Part shown: piece after piece, positions 42,850 through 53,100 of the stretch
Position numbering within the stretch: the stretch's first letter is position 1
Layout: each line of letters begins with the position of its first letter
NCBI RefSeq assembly: GCF_003057745.1
Contig: NZ_QBJD02000024.1
Coordinates: forward strand, 1 to 53,218
Source: Enterobacter sp. RIT418
Lineage (GTDB): Bacteria > Pseudomonadota > Gammaproteobacteria > Enterobacterales > Enterobacteriaceae
Reading direction: 5' to 3'
Length of the DNA: 53,218 nucleotides
Notes under the pieces: model-generated
Seen by the model: only the letters and a program-made list of their open reading frames with translations
What the model was told of the DNA's origin: nothing
The model's database searches: none
Made by a program: the position numbers and the translations under genes

Positions 42850-43122
42850 ATGAAAATTTATACGTTTGATTTTGATGAAATCGACAGTCAGGAAGACTTC
42901 TATCGCGAATTTATCCGGGCCTTTAACCTGGATCGGGAAAGCGTCACCAATCTGGATACGCTCTGGGATGTTGTCACCGGAAGTCAATTGCCGTTACCGC
43001 TGGAGATCGAGTTTATCCATCTGCCGGATAAGCTGCGCAGACGCTTCGGCGCGCTGGTTTTGCTGTTTGATGAAGCGGAAGAGGAGCTGGAGGGACAGTT
43101 ACGCTTTAACGCGCGCCACTAA
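42850..43122 (+). CDS. yhcO: Barstar-like protein YhcO
   Basis: A 90-residue acidic protein of the barstar (barnase inhibitor) family, very close to E. coli YhcO. The barstar fold features are visible: an N-terminal strand with the family aspartates ([18 protein letters not shown]), [18 protein letters not shown] and a C-terminal strand with an acidic helix ([11 protein letters not shown]). No barnase-type ribonuclease is encoded nearby, so the protein is probably not half of a toxin pair here. The true target is unknown. Confidence 0.9.
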   Translation: MKIYTFDFDEIDSQEDFYREFIRAFNLDRESVTNLDTLWDVVTGSQLPLPLEIEFIHLPDKLRRRFGALVLLFDEAEEELEGQLRFNARH

Positions 43123-43124
43123 AT

Positions 43125-43156
43125 AAAAAAGCCCCTGAACCGGGAAGCTCAGGGGC
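43125..43156 (-). terminator. Terminator of the YhcN-like gene
   Basis: GCCCCTGA (43131-43138) pairs with TCAGGGGC (43149-43156). On the minus strand it is followed by six T residues, 28 nt after the stop of the gene at 43185. It lacks a T-run for yhcO on the plus strand. Confidence 0.8.
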
Positions 43157-43184
43157 AAGTCGTATGATGAGATACGACGAGGGT

Positions 43185-43451
43185 TTATTTATACAGTTGT
43201 GCCGTCGCGTGCCAGTGATCGCCCTGGTTCAGTTCGGTAACGCGATAGCTGCTTGCCCCGGCTTTTTCCGCTTTCGCGGCGAGTTCCTGACGAATATCCA
43301 TTGGGGAGCCGGTGATGGAGGTCACGGAGACGCTGCCCATCGGCTGCAGAGTTTGCGCCTGTTCAGCATTAACCTGCTGTACGGCCGCGCTCGCGCCAAA
43401 TGAAATTACGGAAGCTAAACCAAGGGTTGCGATAATCGATTTCATGTTCAT
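43185..43451 (-). CDS. YhcN/BhsA-family periplasmic stress protein, second copy
   Basis: An 88-residue exported protein of the DUF1471 (BhsA/McbA/YhcN) family. The signal peptide (about 1-22, cleavage after ASA) is followed by the small alpha/beta domain with SVTSITGSPMDIRQELAAKAEKAGASSYRV and the C-terminal HWHATAQLYK. I chose the ATG at 43451, with AGGAG 8 nt upstream; the second ATG at 43445 is possible. Family members respond to acid, peroxide or metal stress and affect biofilm. It is a tandem paralogue of the yhcN gene at 43559. E. coli K-12 has only one copy at this locus. Confidence 0.85.
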   Translation of the reverse strand: MNMKSIIATLGLASVISFGASAAVQQVNAEQAQTLQPMGSVSVTSITGSPMDIRQELAAKAEKAGASSYRVTELNQGDHWHATAQLYK

Positions 43452-43558
43452 AGTCTTTACTCCTGAATAGGGTTTCCTCAACGGCTAGAAGGGTTAAACC
43501 GCTTTTTTTATGCCTGGTGCCGCTGAGTGGAGAACGATGTCTTAGGTATTACAAAAAC

Positions 43559-43822
43559 TTATTTGTACAGCTCTGCGGTGGCATGCCAGTGGTCGCCGGA
43601 GCGCGCTTCAATGATGCGATAGGATGAAGCGCCTTGCTCTTCCGCTTTTTTGTTCAGCATTTCACGCATGTCCATCGGAGATGTTCCAACAGCGCCTACG
43701 GAAACGGTGCCGATAGCCTCGCGGGACTGCGCCTGATCGGCGTTGATTGCATCAGCGGCGAAAGCACCGAATGACAGGACGGACAGGACGCTCAGAGCTG
43801 CTACAGTTGTTTTGATTTTCAT
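43559..43822 (-). CDS. yhcN: Periplasmic stress protein YhcN
   Basis: An 87-residue exported DUF1471 protein, the same length as E. coli YhcN and close in sequence (MKIKTTVAALSVLSVLSFGAFA signal, then AIGTVSVGAVGTSPMDMREMLNKKAEEQGAS and HWHATAELYK). E. coli YhcN is linked to cytoplasmic acid and peroxide stress. The second paralogue follows 107 nt downstream and has its own ribosome-binding site. Upstream is a 376-bp gap to argR. Confidence 0.93.
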   Translation of the reverse strand: MKIKTTVAALSVLSVLSFGAFAADAINADQAQSREAIGTVSVGAVGTSPMDMREMLNKKAEEQGASSYRIIEARSGDHWHATAELYK

Positions 43823-44168
43823 GATTCTTTACCTCGTCGAATTTTTTGTGGGGTCTTGTTTCGTGACCCTCATCACAAAATCAAGTATACACTAGTAACG
43901 CTAAAAATTAATACCAGACTAATTGTTTCGTAGGTTGCCACGTTTTAATGCGTGAGGTTTTTATAACCTATTGGAATTAAAATGCGCGTTATTTGAACAA
44001 TTCAATGAGTAATATATAAGAAAATCATAGAGATAACACACTTTGATTTTTTGTGCTTTTTTTTGATTTGGTATTCACCAAATGAATGTTAATGGCCAGT
44101 AAAAAGCACTATTTGTTAAAGGCAGAGGCGAGATAAAACAGGGGGAAATGAGGGTGGAGCAGAACAAT
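43823..44168. other. A+T-rich gap between yhcN and argR
   Basis: About 345 bp with long A/T tracts, for example around 44040-44075. It should contain the yhcN promoter, perhaps with H-NS-type silencing given the base composition. I see no gene and no operator that I can name. Confidence 0.4.
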
Positions 44169-44191
44169 CCCCGCAGCAGGGCGCCGCGGGG
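44169..44191 (-). terminator. Probable terminator of argR
   Basis: CCCCGC (44169-44174) pairs with GCGGGG (44186-44191), with a G+C-rich loop that can also fold. On the minus strand ATTGTTCT follows, 7 nt after the argR stop. The T-run is poor. Confidence 0.5.
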
Positions 44192-44198
44192 AGGGCAA

Positions 44199-44672
<474 letters not shown>

Positions 44673-44695
44673 TCACCCGGAATATGACGAAAGAA

Positions 44696-44733
44696 ACAAC
44701 ATTATTATGCATGTGGATGAATTTTTATGCAAA
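44696..44733 (-). promoter_or_regulatory. Tandem ARG boxes (ArgR operator) of argR
   Basis: The proximal-to-mdh box core at 44718-44731 fits the consensus TGAAT-N4-ATTCA at all but one position. A weaker box core lies at 44698-44711, with a good right half (ATGCA) and a poor left half. Taken as 18-bp boxes they are 2 bp apart, the spacing I recall for E. coli argR, rather than the usual 3. They start 26 bp before the argR start. Confidence 0.65.
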
Positions 44734-46004
<1,271 letters not shown>

Positions 46005-46021
46005 AACGCACTTTCCCGGCA

Positions 46022-46052
46022 AAAAAAACGGAGCTTGTCGCTCCGTTTTTTT
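46022..46052. terminator. Bidirectional terminator between mdh and degS
   Basis: CGGAGC (46029-46034) pairs with GCTCCG (46040-46045), flanked by an A7 tract before and T7 after. It serves mdh on the plus strand and degS on the minus strand. Confidence 0.92.
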
Positions 46053-46059
46053 ATGCTTA

Positions 46060-47127
46060 TCAGCTGGTGGCCGGGTATTCCTGAATCGTGACCTGTATGG
46101 TCAGCTTCTTATCGTTACGCATGACTTCAACAGGAATAATGGAGCCAGGGCGGATTTCCGCCACCTGGTCCATGGTCTCCAGCGCCGACACCGCCGGCAC
46201 ACCGTTCACGGACAGGATCACATCGTTCACCTGAATGCCTGCGTTCGCCGCTGGCCCGCCTGGCGCCACCTCGTTCACCACAATTCCCTGAATCTGATCG
46301 ATGCCGCCGCCCTGGGTATGCATTGGCGCAATCTCACGGCCGCCGATACCGATATAGCCACGGATCACGCGGCCATCGCGGATAAGCTTATCCATGATTT
46401 TGGTCGCCAGCTGGAACGGAATAGCGAAGCCGATACCTTCCGGCGTTTCGCCGTCGTTGCTCTTATCGAAGGAGAGGGTATTAATGCCCATCAGCTCGCC
46501 CAGCGAGTTCACCAGCGCGCCGCCGGAGTTACCGTGGTTGATTGACGCATCGGTTTGCAGGAAGTTCTGCCGACCCGATGGGTTCAGGCCGATGCGCCCG
46601 GTGGCGCTGATGATCCCCTGGGTAATGGTTTGCCCGAGGTTATAAGGGTTGCCGATTGCCAGCACCACGTCGCCGATATGCGGCGTGCGCTTGCGGTTAA
46701 TCGGAATGGTCGGCAGGCCGCCCGTGGCGTTAATTTTGAGTACCGCCAGGTCGGTCAGGCTGTCCGAGCCGACCAGCAAGGCCTCAAATACGCGGCCGTC
46801 CTGCAGCGCGACGATAATCTGGTCGGCATCGTTGATCACGTGCTTATTGGTAATGATATAGCCGCGATCGTCCATAATCACGCCGGAGCCGAGCGTGCGG
46901 ATTTCCAGCTGGTTATGGGCCGAGCTGTTCAGCCCGCGGTTATAGACGTTTACCACCGCAGGCGCGGCGCGGCGAACCGCCTGATTATAGGTCGCTGGCG
47001 TTTCATCCGCACTGTCAAACTGCGGTGCCGACAGCTTATTAAACTGCCGTAATGACGGTACAACCACCAGAAGCAGGCCAGCGACGATCAAACCGATGGC
47101 TACAGAACGAAAGAGCTTTAAAAGCAT
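46060..47127 (-). CDS. degS: Envelope-stress protease DegS
   Basis: Inner-membrane-anchored serine protease that senses misfolded outer-membrane porins through its PDZ domain and makes the first cut in RseA, starting the sigma-E response. The 355 residues match E. coli DegS. It has an N-terminal membrane anchor (about 7-25), the catalytic triad H96, D126 and S201 (GNSGG), and a single C-terminal PDZ domain (about 255-350). It follows degQ by 92 nt; the gap holds a long hairpin that may separate their expression. Confidence 0.96.
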   Translation of the reverse strand: MLLKLFRSVAIGLIVAGLLLVVVPSLRQFNKLSAPQFDSADETPATYNQAVRRAAPAVVNVYNRGLNSSAHNQLEIRTLGSGVIMDDRGYIITNKHVINDADQIIVALQDGRVFEALLVGSDSLTDLAVLKINATGGLPTIPINRKRTPHIGDVVLAIGNPYNLGQTITQGIISATGRIGLNPSGRQNFLQTDASINHGNSGGALVNSLGELMGINTLSFDKSNDGETPEGIGFAIPFQLATKIMDKLIRDGRVIRGYIGIGGREIAPMHTQGGGIDQIQGIVVNEVAPGGPAANAGIQVNDVILSVNGVPAVSALETMDQVAEIRPGSIIPVEVMRNDKKLTIQVTIQEYPATS

Positions 47128-47177
47128 GATGCGCGTATCGTAAATAAAGGAACGGTTTGCAGCATAGCATGAGTTAT

Positions 47178-47207
47178 CCGGACATCACACGAAGCGGTGA
47201 TGTCCGG
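47178..47207 (-). repeat. Hairpin between degQ and degS
   Basis: CCGGACATCAC (47178-47188) is the exact reverse complement of GTGATGTCCGG (47197-47207), with an eight-base loop, 12 nt after the degQ stop. There is no T-run. It may be a REP-like element or an mRNA-stabilising stem; either is inference. Confidence 0.6.
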
Positions 47208-47219
47208 CGTCGCAAATGC

Positions 47220-48587
47220 TTAACGCAGTAAAATGTAGAGCGTGTCTTTGCCGCGGATTATCTGCAGCGCAATGACCGCCGGTTTGCTTTCCACCACCTT
47301 GCGCATTTCCGCGATAGACTGCACGCGGGTGCGGTTCACGCCAATAATAACGTCTTCCTGGTGCAGGCCGGCCTGCGCGGCGGGGCTACTTTTTTCAACG
47401 GTATCGACGCGGATGCCCTTAGTGCCATCCTTAAGCTGCCCGTCGCTGAGCGTCGCTCCCTGCAGCGCCGGTGCGATCAGCTCGGCGCTCGCTGATGAAG
47501 AGGTGCTCTTATCCAGCGTGACCTCAACGTCCAGCGGCTTGCCGTCGCGAATCAGGCCAAGCTTCACTTTGGCGCCCGGCTCCGTGGTGGCAATACGCGA
47601 ACGCAACTCGGCGAAGCTGCTGAGCGGTTTGCCGTTCAGGCTGACGATCACATCGCCCGACTTCACGCCGGCTTTTGCCGAGCCGGAGTTCGGCAGCACT
47701 TCGCTAACAAACGCTCCACGCTGCACGTTGACGTTAAAGGCTTTGGCGATGTCGGCGCTCATTTCCATCCCTTTGATGCCGAGCAGCCCGCGCTTCACCT
47801 CGCCAAACTGGATGAGCTGCGCAGAGAGGGTTTTGGCCATATTGCTGGGGATGGCGAAGCCAATGCCGATGCTGCCGCCGCCGGGCGCGAGAATGGCGGT
47901 GTTAATACCGATCAGCTCGCCGTTCAGGTTGAGCAGCGCGCCGCCGGAGTTGCCGCGGTTGATTGACGCATCGGTCTGAATAAAGTTTTCCAGCCCTTCC
48001 AGGTTCAGGCCGCTGCGGCCCAGCGCGGAGACAATGCCGGAGGTGGCGGTCTGGCCTAAACCGAACGGGTTACCGACCGCGACAGCGAAATCGCCCACGC
48101 GCAGCGTGTCGGAGTCCGCGATGGCAATCTGGGTCAGCTTGCTTGGGTTTTGCACCTGCAGCAGCGCGATGTCGCTCTGGTCATCGCCGCCAATCAGCTT
48201 CGCGTCAAATTCCCGTCCGTCATTAAGCTGGACGCTAATTTTATCCGCCTGGCTGATGACGTGGTTGTTCGTCAGGATATAGCCTTTGGCCGCATCAATA
48301 ATAACCCCAGACCCCAGCCCCTCGAAAGGCTGCGCCTGCGGATCCGGAGACTCATCACCGAAATACTTCTTCAGCTCTTCCGGCACGCGCTGGCTTTGCT
48401 GCGCCGTGCCTTCTACCTTCACGCTCACCACGGCAGGCAGCACTTTCTCCAGCATCGGCGCGAGGCTTGGAATGGCGGCCTGTCCAGGGACCTGCGAGGG
48501 CAGCGCCGCTGAAGCAGGGAAGGACGCCGAGAGAGATAACCCGACACTTAACGCTAACGCGCTTAACAGCTGGTTTTTTTTCTTCAT
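47220..48587 (-). CDS. degQ: Periplasmic serine endoprotease DegQ
   Basis: DegP-like protease and chaperone of the periplasm for misfolded proteins. The precursor has 455 residues, as in E. coli. It has a signal peptide (about 1-27, cleavage after ASA), the catalytic triad H109, D139 and S214 (RGNSGG), and two PDZ domains (about 265-350 and 370-455). I chose the ATG at 48587 (MKKKNQLLSA); the open frame continues 17 codons upstream without support. The short LA loop, compared with DegP, supports DegQ. Confidence 0.95.
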   Translation of the reverse strand: MKKKNQLLSALALSVGLSLSASFPASAALPSQVPGQAAIPSLAPMLEKVLPAVVSVKVEGTAQQSQRVPEELKKYFGDESPDPQAQPFEGLGSGVIIDAAKGYILTNNHVISQADKISVQLNDGREFDAKLIGGDDQSDIALLQVQNPSKLTQIAIADSDTLRVGDFAVAVGNPFGLGQTATSGIVSALGRSGLNLEGLENFIQTDASINRGNSGGALLNLNGELIGINTAILAPGGGSIGIGFAIPSNMAKTLSAQLIQFGEVKRGLLGIKGMEMSADIAKAFNVNVQRGAFVSEVLPNSGSAKAGVKSGDVIVSLNGKPLSSFAELRSRIATTEPGAKVKLGLIRDGKPLDVEVTLDKSTSSSASAELIAPALQGATLSDGQLKDGTKGIRVDTVEKSSPAAQAGLHQEDVIIGVNRTRVQSIAEMRKVVESKPAVIALQIIRGKDTLYILLR

Positions 48588-48713
48588 CGATGCGGACTCT
48601 CGTAACCTGGAATGAAAGAAGAATGGCCCCAAAAACATCTTGATGTTATTGAATTTTCAACCGGTGAACAATGAGGTGTTTGACTAAATAATAGCTGGGG
48701 ACGGGAAGAAAGG

Positions 48714-48736
48714 ACGGGCGCAATAGATGCGCCCGT
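48714..48736 (-). terminator. Probable terminator of zapG
   Basis: ACGGGCGC (48714-48721) pairs with GCGCCCGT (48729-48736) with a seven-base loop, 22 nt after the stop. The minus-strand tail CCTTTCTTCCC is a weak T-tract. Confidence 0.55.
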
Positions 48737-48758
48737 AAAATTTATTCAGGTTGTGCGA

Positions 48759-49157
48759 TTAATCGCGTTTTGCGCCACCGCGCAGCAGGCCGGAGGCGCC
48801 GTCGGAATAGTCGCGCGGCATCTGTACGGGAGCCTGATCGTTGCTGGCCTCCGAGTCAGCCAGGCGGTTGCGGAACGGGTTGGTTTCCGCCGTCATCTCT
48901 GGCAGCAGGCTGCTGGAGCTTTTCGCCATGTGCTGATACAGCTGACGGTAATCCGTCGCCATGTTGTCCAGCAGCTCGGCGCTACGGGCAAAGTGGCTGA
49001 CCAGCTCTTCACGATACTCTTCCAGTTCAGCTTTGTTTTTTTCCAGTTCGTACTGTAATGACTGCTGCTGACGCAATTTGCGATTACCGAAACGCATGGC
49101 CACGGCACCAATGATAATGCCGACCACTAAACCGATTAGCGCATATTCCCAGGTCAT
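48759..49157 (-). CDS. zapG: Membrane division/envelope protein ZapG (YhcB)
   Basis: A 132-residue inner-membrane protein of the DUF1043 family that links cell division, peptidoglycan and lipopolysaccharide synthesis. One N-terminal membrane helix (about 5-22, ALIGLVVGIIIGAVAM) is followed by a coiled coil (about 25-85, rich in Leu, Gln and Glu) and a disordered tail. The sequence is almost that of E. coli YhcB. It is divergent to zapE, another division gene. Confidence 0.94.
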   Translation of the reverse strand: MTWEYALIGLVVGIIIGAVAMRFGNRKLRQQQSLQYELEKNKAELEEYREELVSHFARSAELLDNMATDYRQLYQHMAKSSSSLLPEMTAETNPFRNRLADSEASNDQAPVQMPRDYSDGASGLLRGGAKRD

Positions 49158-49346
49158 GAACTTCTCCCGTTGTCTTGTGATTCCGTAGGGTGTTGGCTCG
49201 GCTCCTGCCTGTGCCTGATAATGCCACTATAACCGCTATTTCCGCAGAAGTGGAATCCTGACGTATCATCGCGTAGTGTAGAACGGCCTTTTTTTCATCA
49301 GTCACGCCCGCTGGTGAGGTTTAATTGAAGGAATAACAATAAGATT

Positions 49347-50471
49347 ATGCAAAGCCTGTCCCCCGCATCGCGATACCAACACGCCCTGAACGAGGGCTCA
49401 CACCAGCCGGATGACGTTCAGCGCGAAGCGGTTAATCGTCTGGATACCCTTTATCAGGAACTCACCGCCAACCCCGCAGAAGCCGCGCAGGGCGGTGGGC
49501 TGAAGGCCGCGTTCGGTCGGCTGCTCGGCAAGAAAGAGCCGCAGGTACATGCCCCGGTTCGCGGCTTATACATGTGGGGCGGCGTCGGACGCGGAAAAAC
49601 CTGGCTGATGGACATGTTCTACCAAAGCCTGCCGGGAGCGCGTAAACAACGCCTGCACTTTCATCGGTTTATGCTGCGCGTCCACGAAGAGCTGACGGCA
49701 CTGCAGGGAACAAGCGATCCGCTGGAGATTGTTGCCGACAGGTTTAAAGCGGAAACGGACGTGCTCTGTTTCGACGAATTTTTTGTCTCTGATATTACCG
49801 ACGCGATGCTGCTCGGCGGCCTGATGAAAGCCTTGTTCGCGCGTGGCATTACGCTTGTGGCAACCTCAAATATCCCGCCGGATGAGCTATACCGCAACGG
49901 CTTACAGCGGGCGCGCTTCCTGCCCGCAATCGACGCCATCAAGCAGCACTGCGACATCATGAACGTGGACGCGGGCGTCGATTATCGTCTTCGCACGCTC
50001 ACCCAGGCGCACCTGTGGCTTTCACCGCTGAACGTACAGACCACGGCGCAGATGGATAAGCTTTGGCTGGCGCTGGCGGGCGCTAAGCGCGAAAACGCGC
50101 CCGTGCTGGAGATTAACCACCGTCCGCTGCAAACGCTGGGCGTGGAGAATCAAACGCTGGCCGTTTCTTTTGCCACGCTGTGCGTAGACGCCCGCAGCCA
50201 GCATGATTACATTGCGCTATCGCGCCTCTTTCACACGGTGATGCTTTTTGACGTGCCCGTAATGACGAAGCTCATGGAGAGCGAAGCCCGCCGCTTCATT
50301 GCGCTGGTGGATGAGTTCTACGAGCGTCACGTCAAGCTGGTGGTGAGTGCGGAAGTCCCTTTATATGAGATCTACCAGGGCGAGCGGCTGAAGTTTGAGT
50401 TCCAGCGCTGCCTGTCGCGCCTGCAGGAGATGCAGAGTGAGGAATACCTGAAGCTGGAGCATATGCCGTAA
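49347..50471 (+). CDS. zapE: Cell-division ATPase ZapE
   Basis: ATPase of the AFG1 family that binds FtsZ and modulates the Z-ring under low oxygen and heat in E. coli. The 374 residues have Walker A (GGVGRGKT, 78-85), Walker B (VLCFDEFF, 139-146) and a sensor region (LVATSNIPPDELYRNGLQR). Residue count is one fewer than E. coli. It is divergent to zapG and separated from rplM by a repeat element and the rplM promoter. Confidence 0.95.
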   Translation: MQSLSPASRYQHALNEGSHQPDDVQREAVNRLDTLYQELTANPAEAAQGGGLKAAFGRLLGKKEPQVHAPVRGLYMWGGVGRGKTWLMDMFYQSLPGARKQRLHFHRFMLRVHEELTALQGTSDPLEIVADRFKAETDVLCFDEFFVSDITDAMLLGGLMKALFARGITLVATSNIPPDELYRNGLQRARFLPAIDAIKQHCDIMNVDAGVDYRLRTLTQAHLWLSPLNVQTTAQMDKLWLALAGAKRENAPVLEINHRPLQTLGVENQTLAVSFATLCVDARSQHDYIALSRLFHTVMLFDVPVMTKLMESEARRFIALVDEFYERHVKLVVSAEVPLYEIYQGERLKFEFQRCLSRLQEMQSEEYLKLEHMP

Positions 50472-50472
50472 A

Positions 50473-50514
50473 TGCCACCCTCTCCTCGTGGGAGAGGGGC
50501 TGGGGGTGAGGGCA
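50473..50514 (+). repeat. Intergenic palindromic repeat downstream of zapE
   Basis: CCCTCTCC (50478-50485) pairs with GGAGAGGG (50491-50498); a G-rich tract and a distal GGCA that can pair with TGCC at 50473-50476 follow. Very similar elements (CCCTCACCCCAGCCCTCTCCC on the other strand) occur between genes in many gamma-proteobacteria. It starts right after the zapE stop and may serve as its terminator or stabiliser. Confidence 0.55.
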
Positions 50515-50591
50515 CCAGACCGCACAATACCCACCCCCGAAAAACCCATTCCAAATCACATTTAAGGGTCGATCTTTGACCTCAACTTCTC

Positions 50592-50597
50592 TATAAT
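50592..50597 (+). promoter_or_regulatory. rplM -10 element
   Basis: A perfect TATAAT followed by the discriminator CTTGCGACCCC. The -35 region at 17 bp spacing is weak (TCGATC, 50569-50574); a TTGACC at 50576 is too close. The strong -10 and G+C-rich discriminator fit a ribosomal-protein promoter under stringent control. Confidence 0.65.
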
Positions 50598-50603
50598 CTT
50601 GCG

Positions 50604-51190
<587 letters not shown>

Positions 51191-51202
51191 TCGGGATTAT
51201 AG

Positions 51203-51598
<396 letters not shown>

Positions 51599-51630
51599 TC
51601 TTTTTCTGCTCACGCAGAACGATTGGCGAA

Positions 51631-51654
51631 AAACCCGCTTCGGCGGGTTTTTTT
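51631..51654 (+). terminator. Terminator of rplM-rpsI
   Basis: AAACCCGC (51631-51638) pairs with GCGGGTTT (51643-51650) around a TTCG tetraloop, followed by T4. It lies 33 nt after the rpsI stop. Confidence 0.92.
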
Positions 51655-51904
51655 ATGGATAATGCGCAGGTTATCCACAAAACTATTCCATATATCTTCT
51701 CTTTTTCCACATTTCCAGAATCCCCTCACCACAAACCCATCAAAATCTGGTAAACTATCATCCAATTTTCTGCCCAAATATCGGTGAATACTCGATTTTT
51801 GTTCGATTCTTGAACAATGTGTTTTCTCTGGGATGGGCGATATTTCATCTGGCTGGCCCCGAAGGGCCAGTAGCAGTAAATTCTGAATATACCTGGAGGT
51901 TTTC
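51655..51904 (+). promoter_or_regulatory. sspA promoter and leader region
   Basis: About 250 bp hold the sspA promoter. Two inverted repeats stand out: TTGTTC/GAACAA (51799-51804 with 51812-51817) and CTGGCCC/GGGCCAG (51853-51859 with 51864-51870), the latter in the likely leader close to the start codon. A TAAACT near 51750-51755 could be a -10 element. GGAGG lies 5 nt before the ATG. Confidence 0.4.
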
Positions 51905-52543
51905 ATGGCTGTCGCTGCCAACAAACGTTCGGTAATGACGCTGTTTTCTGGTCCTACTGACATTTATAGCCATCAGGTTCGTATCGTGCTGGCCGAGAAG
52001 GGTGTCAGTTTTGAGATCGAGCATGTGGAAAAGGATAACCCGCCTCAGGATCTGATCGATCTCAACCCGAGCCAAAGCGTACCGACGCTGGTGGATCGCG
52101 AGCTGACCCTGTGGGAATCCCGTATCATTATGGAATACCTGGATGAGCGTTTCCCGCATCCCCCGCTGATGCCTGTTTACCCTGTTGCGCGTGGTGAAAG
52201 CCGCCTGTACATGCAGCGTATCGAGAAAGACTGGTATTCGCTGATGAACGTGATCGTAAACGGTTCATCTTCCGAAGCGGACGCCGCGCGTAAGCAACTT
52301 CGTGAAGAGCTGCTGGCCATCGCGCCGGTGTTTGGCCAGAAGCCTTTCTTCCTGAGCGACGAGTTCAGCCTGGTAGATTGCTACCTGGCGCCGCTGCTGT
52401 GGCGTCTGCCAACCCTGGGCGTAGAGTTCAGCGGCCCGGGCGCGAAAGAGCTGAAAGGCTACATGACTCGCGTATTCGAACGCGACTCCTTCCTGGCATC
52501 TTTAACTGAACCGGAACGTGAAATGCGTCTCGGCCGAGGCTAA
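51905..52543 (+). CDS. sspA: Stringent starvation protein A
   Basis: RNA-polymerase-associated protein with a glutathione-transferase fold but no transferase activity. It supports survival in stationary phase and acid, and counteracts H-NS in E. coli. The 212 residues match E. coli SspA. An N-terminal thioredoxin-like domain (VMTLFSGPTDIYSHQVRIVLAEKGV; PTLVDRELTLWESRIIMEYLDERFPHPPLMP) is followed by a helical C-terminal domain. Start is the ATG at 51905. sspB follows after 5 nt. Confidence 0.97.
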   Translation: MAVAANKRSVMTLFSGPTDIYSHQVRIVLAEKGVSFEIEHVEKDNPPQDLIDLNPSQSVPTLVDRELTLWESRIIMEYLDERFPHPPLMPVYPVARGESRLYMQRIEKDWYSLMNVIVNGSSSEADAARKQLREELLAIAPVFGQKPFFLSDEFSLVDCYLAPLLWRLPTLGVEFSGPGAKELKGYMTRVFERDSFLASLTEPEREMRLGRG

Positions 52544-52548
52544 CGACT

Positions 52549-53049
52549 GTGGAAATGTCACAACTTTCACCACGCCGTCCGTATCTGCTGCGCGCCTTCT
52601 ATGAATGGCTGCTGGATAACCAGCTCACGCCGCACCTGGTTGTGGATGTGACGTTGCCGGGGGTCCAGGTTCCTATGGAATACGCGCGCGACGGCCAGAT
52701 TGTACTGAATATCGCCCCGCGTGCGGTGGGCAACCTTGAGCTGGCGAATGACGAAGTGCGCTTCAATGCGCGCTTTGGCGGTGTACCACGCGTGGTTTCC
52801 GTGCCGCTGGCAGCCGTACTGGCTATCTATGCGCGTGAAAACGGTGCGGGCACCATGTTCGAGCCGGAAACGGCTTATGATGAAGATGTTGCCAGCCTGA
52901 ACGATGAAGACGGTTCGTCTGAAAACGAAAGTGAAACGGTGATGTCCATTATCGACGGTGATAAACCGGACCATGCCGATGACAACGATCCGGATGACGA
53001 TCCCCCGTCGCCACGTGGTGGGCGACCCGCTCTACGCGTCGTTAAATAG
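52549..53049 (+). CDS. sspB: ClpXP adaptor SspB
   Basis: Adaptor that binds the ssrA tag of stalled-ribosome products and delivers them to ClpXP; it also brings in the RseA fragment. The 166-residue protein has a folded N-terminal substrate-binding domain (about 1-112), a long acidic flexible linker (about 113-150) and the C-terminal ClpX-binding motif (RGGRPALRVVK). The start is GTG, giving MEMSQLSPRRP, in line with the E. coli protein of 165 residues. An ATG two codons later is an alternative. Confidence 0.96.
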   Translation: MEMSQLSPRRPYLLRAFYEWLLDNQLTPHLVVDVTLPGVQVPMEYARDGQIVLNIAPRAVGNLELANDEVRFNARFGGVPRVVSVPLAAVLAIYARENGAGTMFEPETAYDEDVASLNDEDGSSENESETVMSIIDGDKPDHADDNDPDDDPPSPRGGRPALRVVK

Positions 53050-53064
53050 ATTAATGCTTCTTAT

Positions 53065-53100
53065 AAACCAGCCAGTTAACAATAACTGGCTGGTTTTTTT
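53065..53100 (+). terminator. Terminator of sspA-sspB
   Basis: ACCAGCCAGTTA (53067-53078) pairs perfectly with TAACTGGCTGGT (53083-53094) across a four-base loop, followed by T6-T8. It lies 18 nt after the sspB stop. Confidence 0.93.

Noticed and set aside
42850..43822. A toxin-antitoxin system made of the barstar-like gene and the small downstream genes
   Set aside because: The two following genes encode exported DUF1471 proteins on the other strand, not nucleases.
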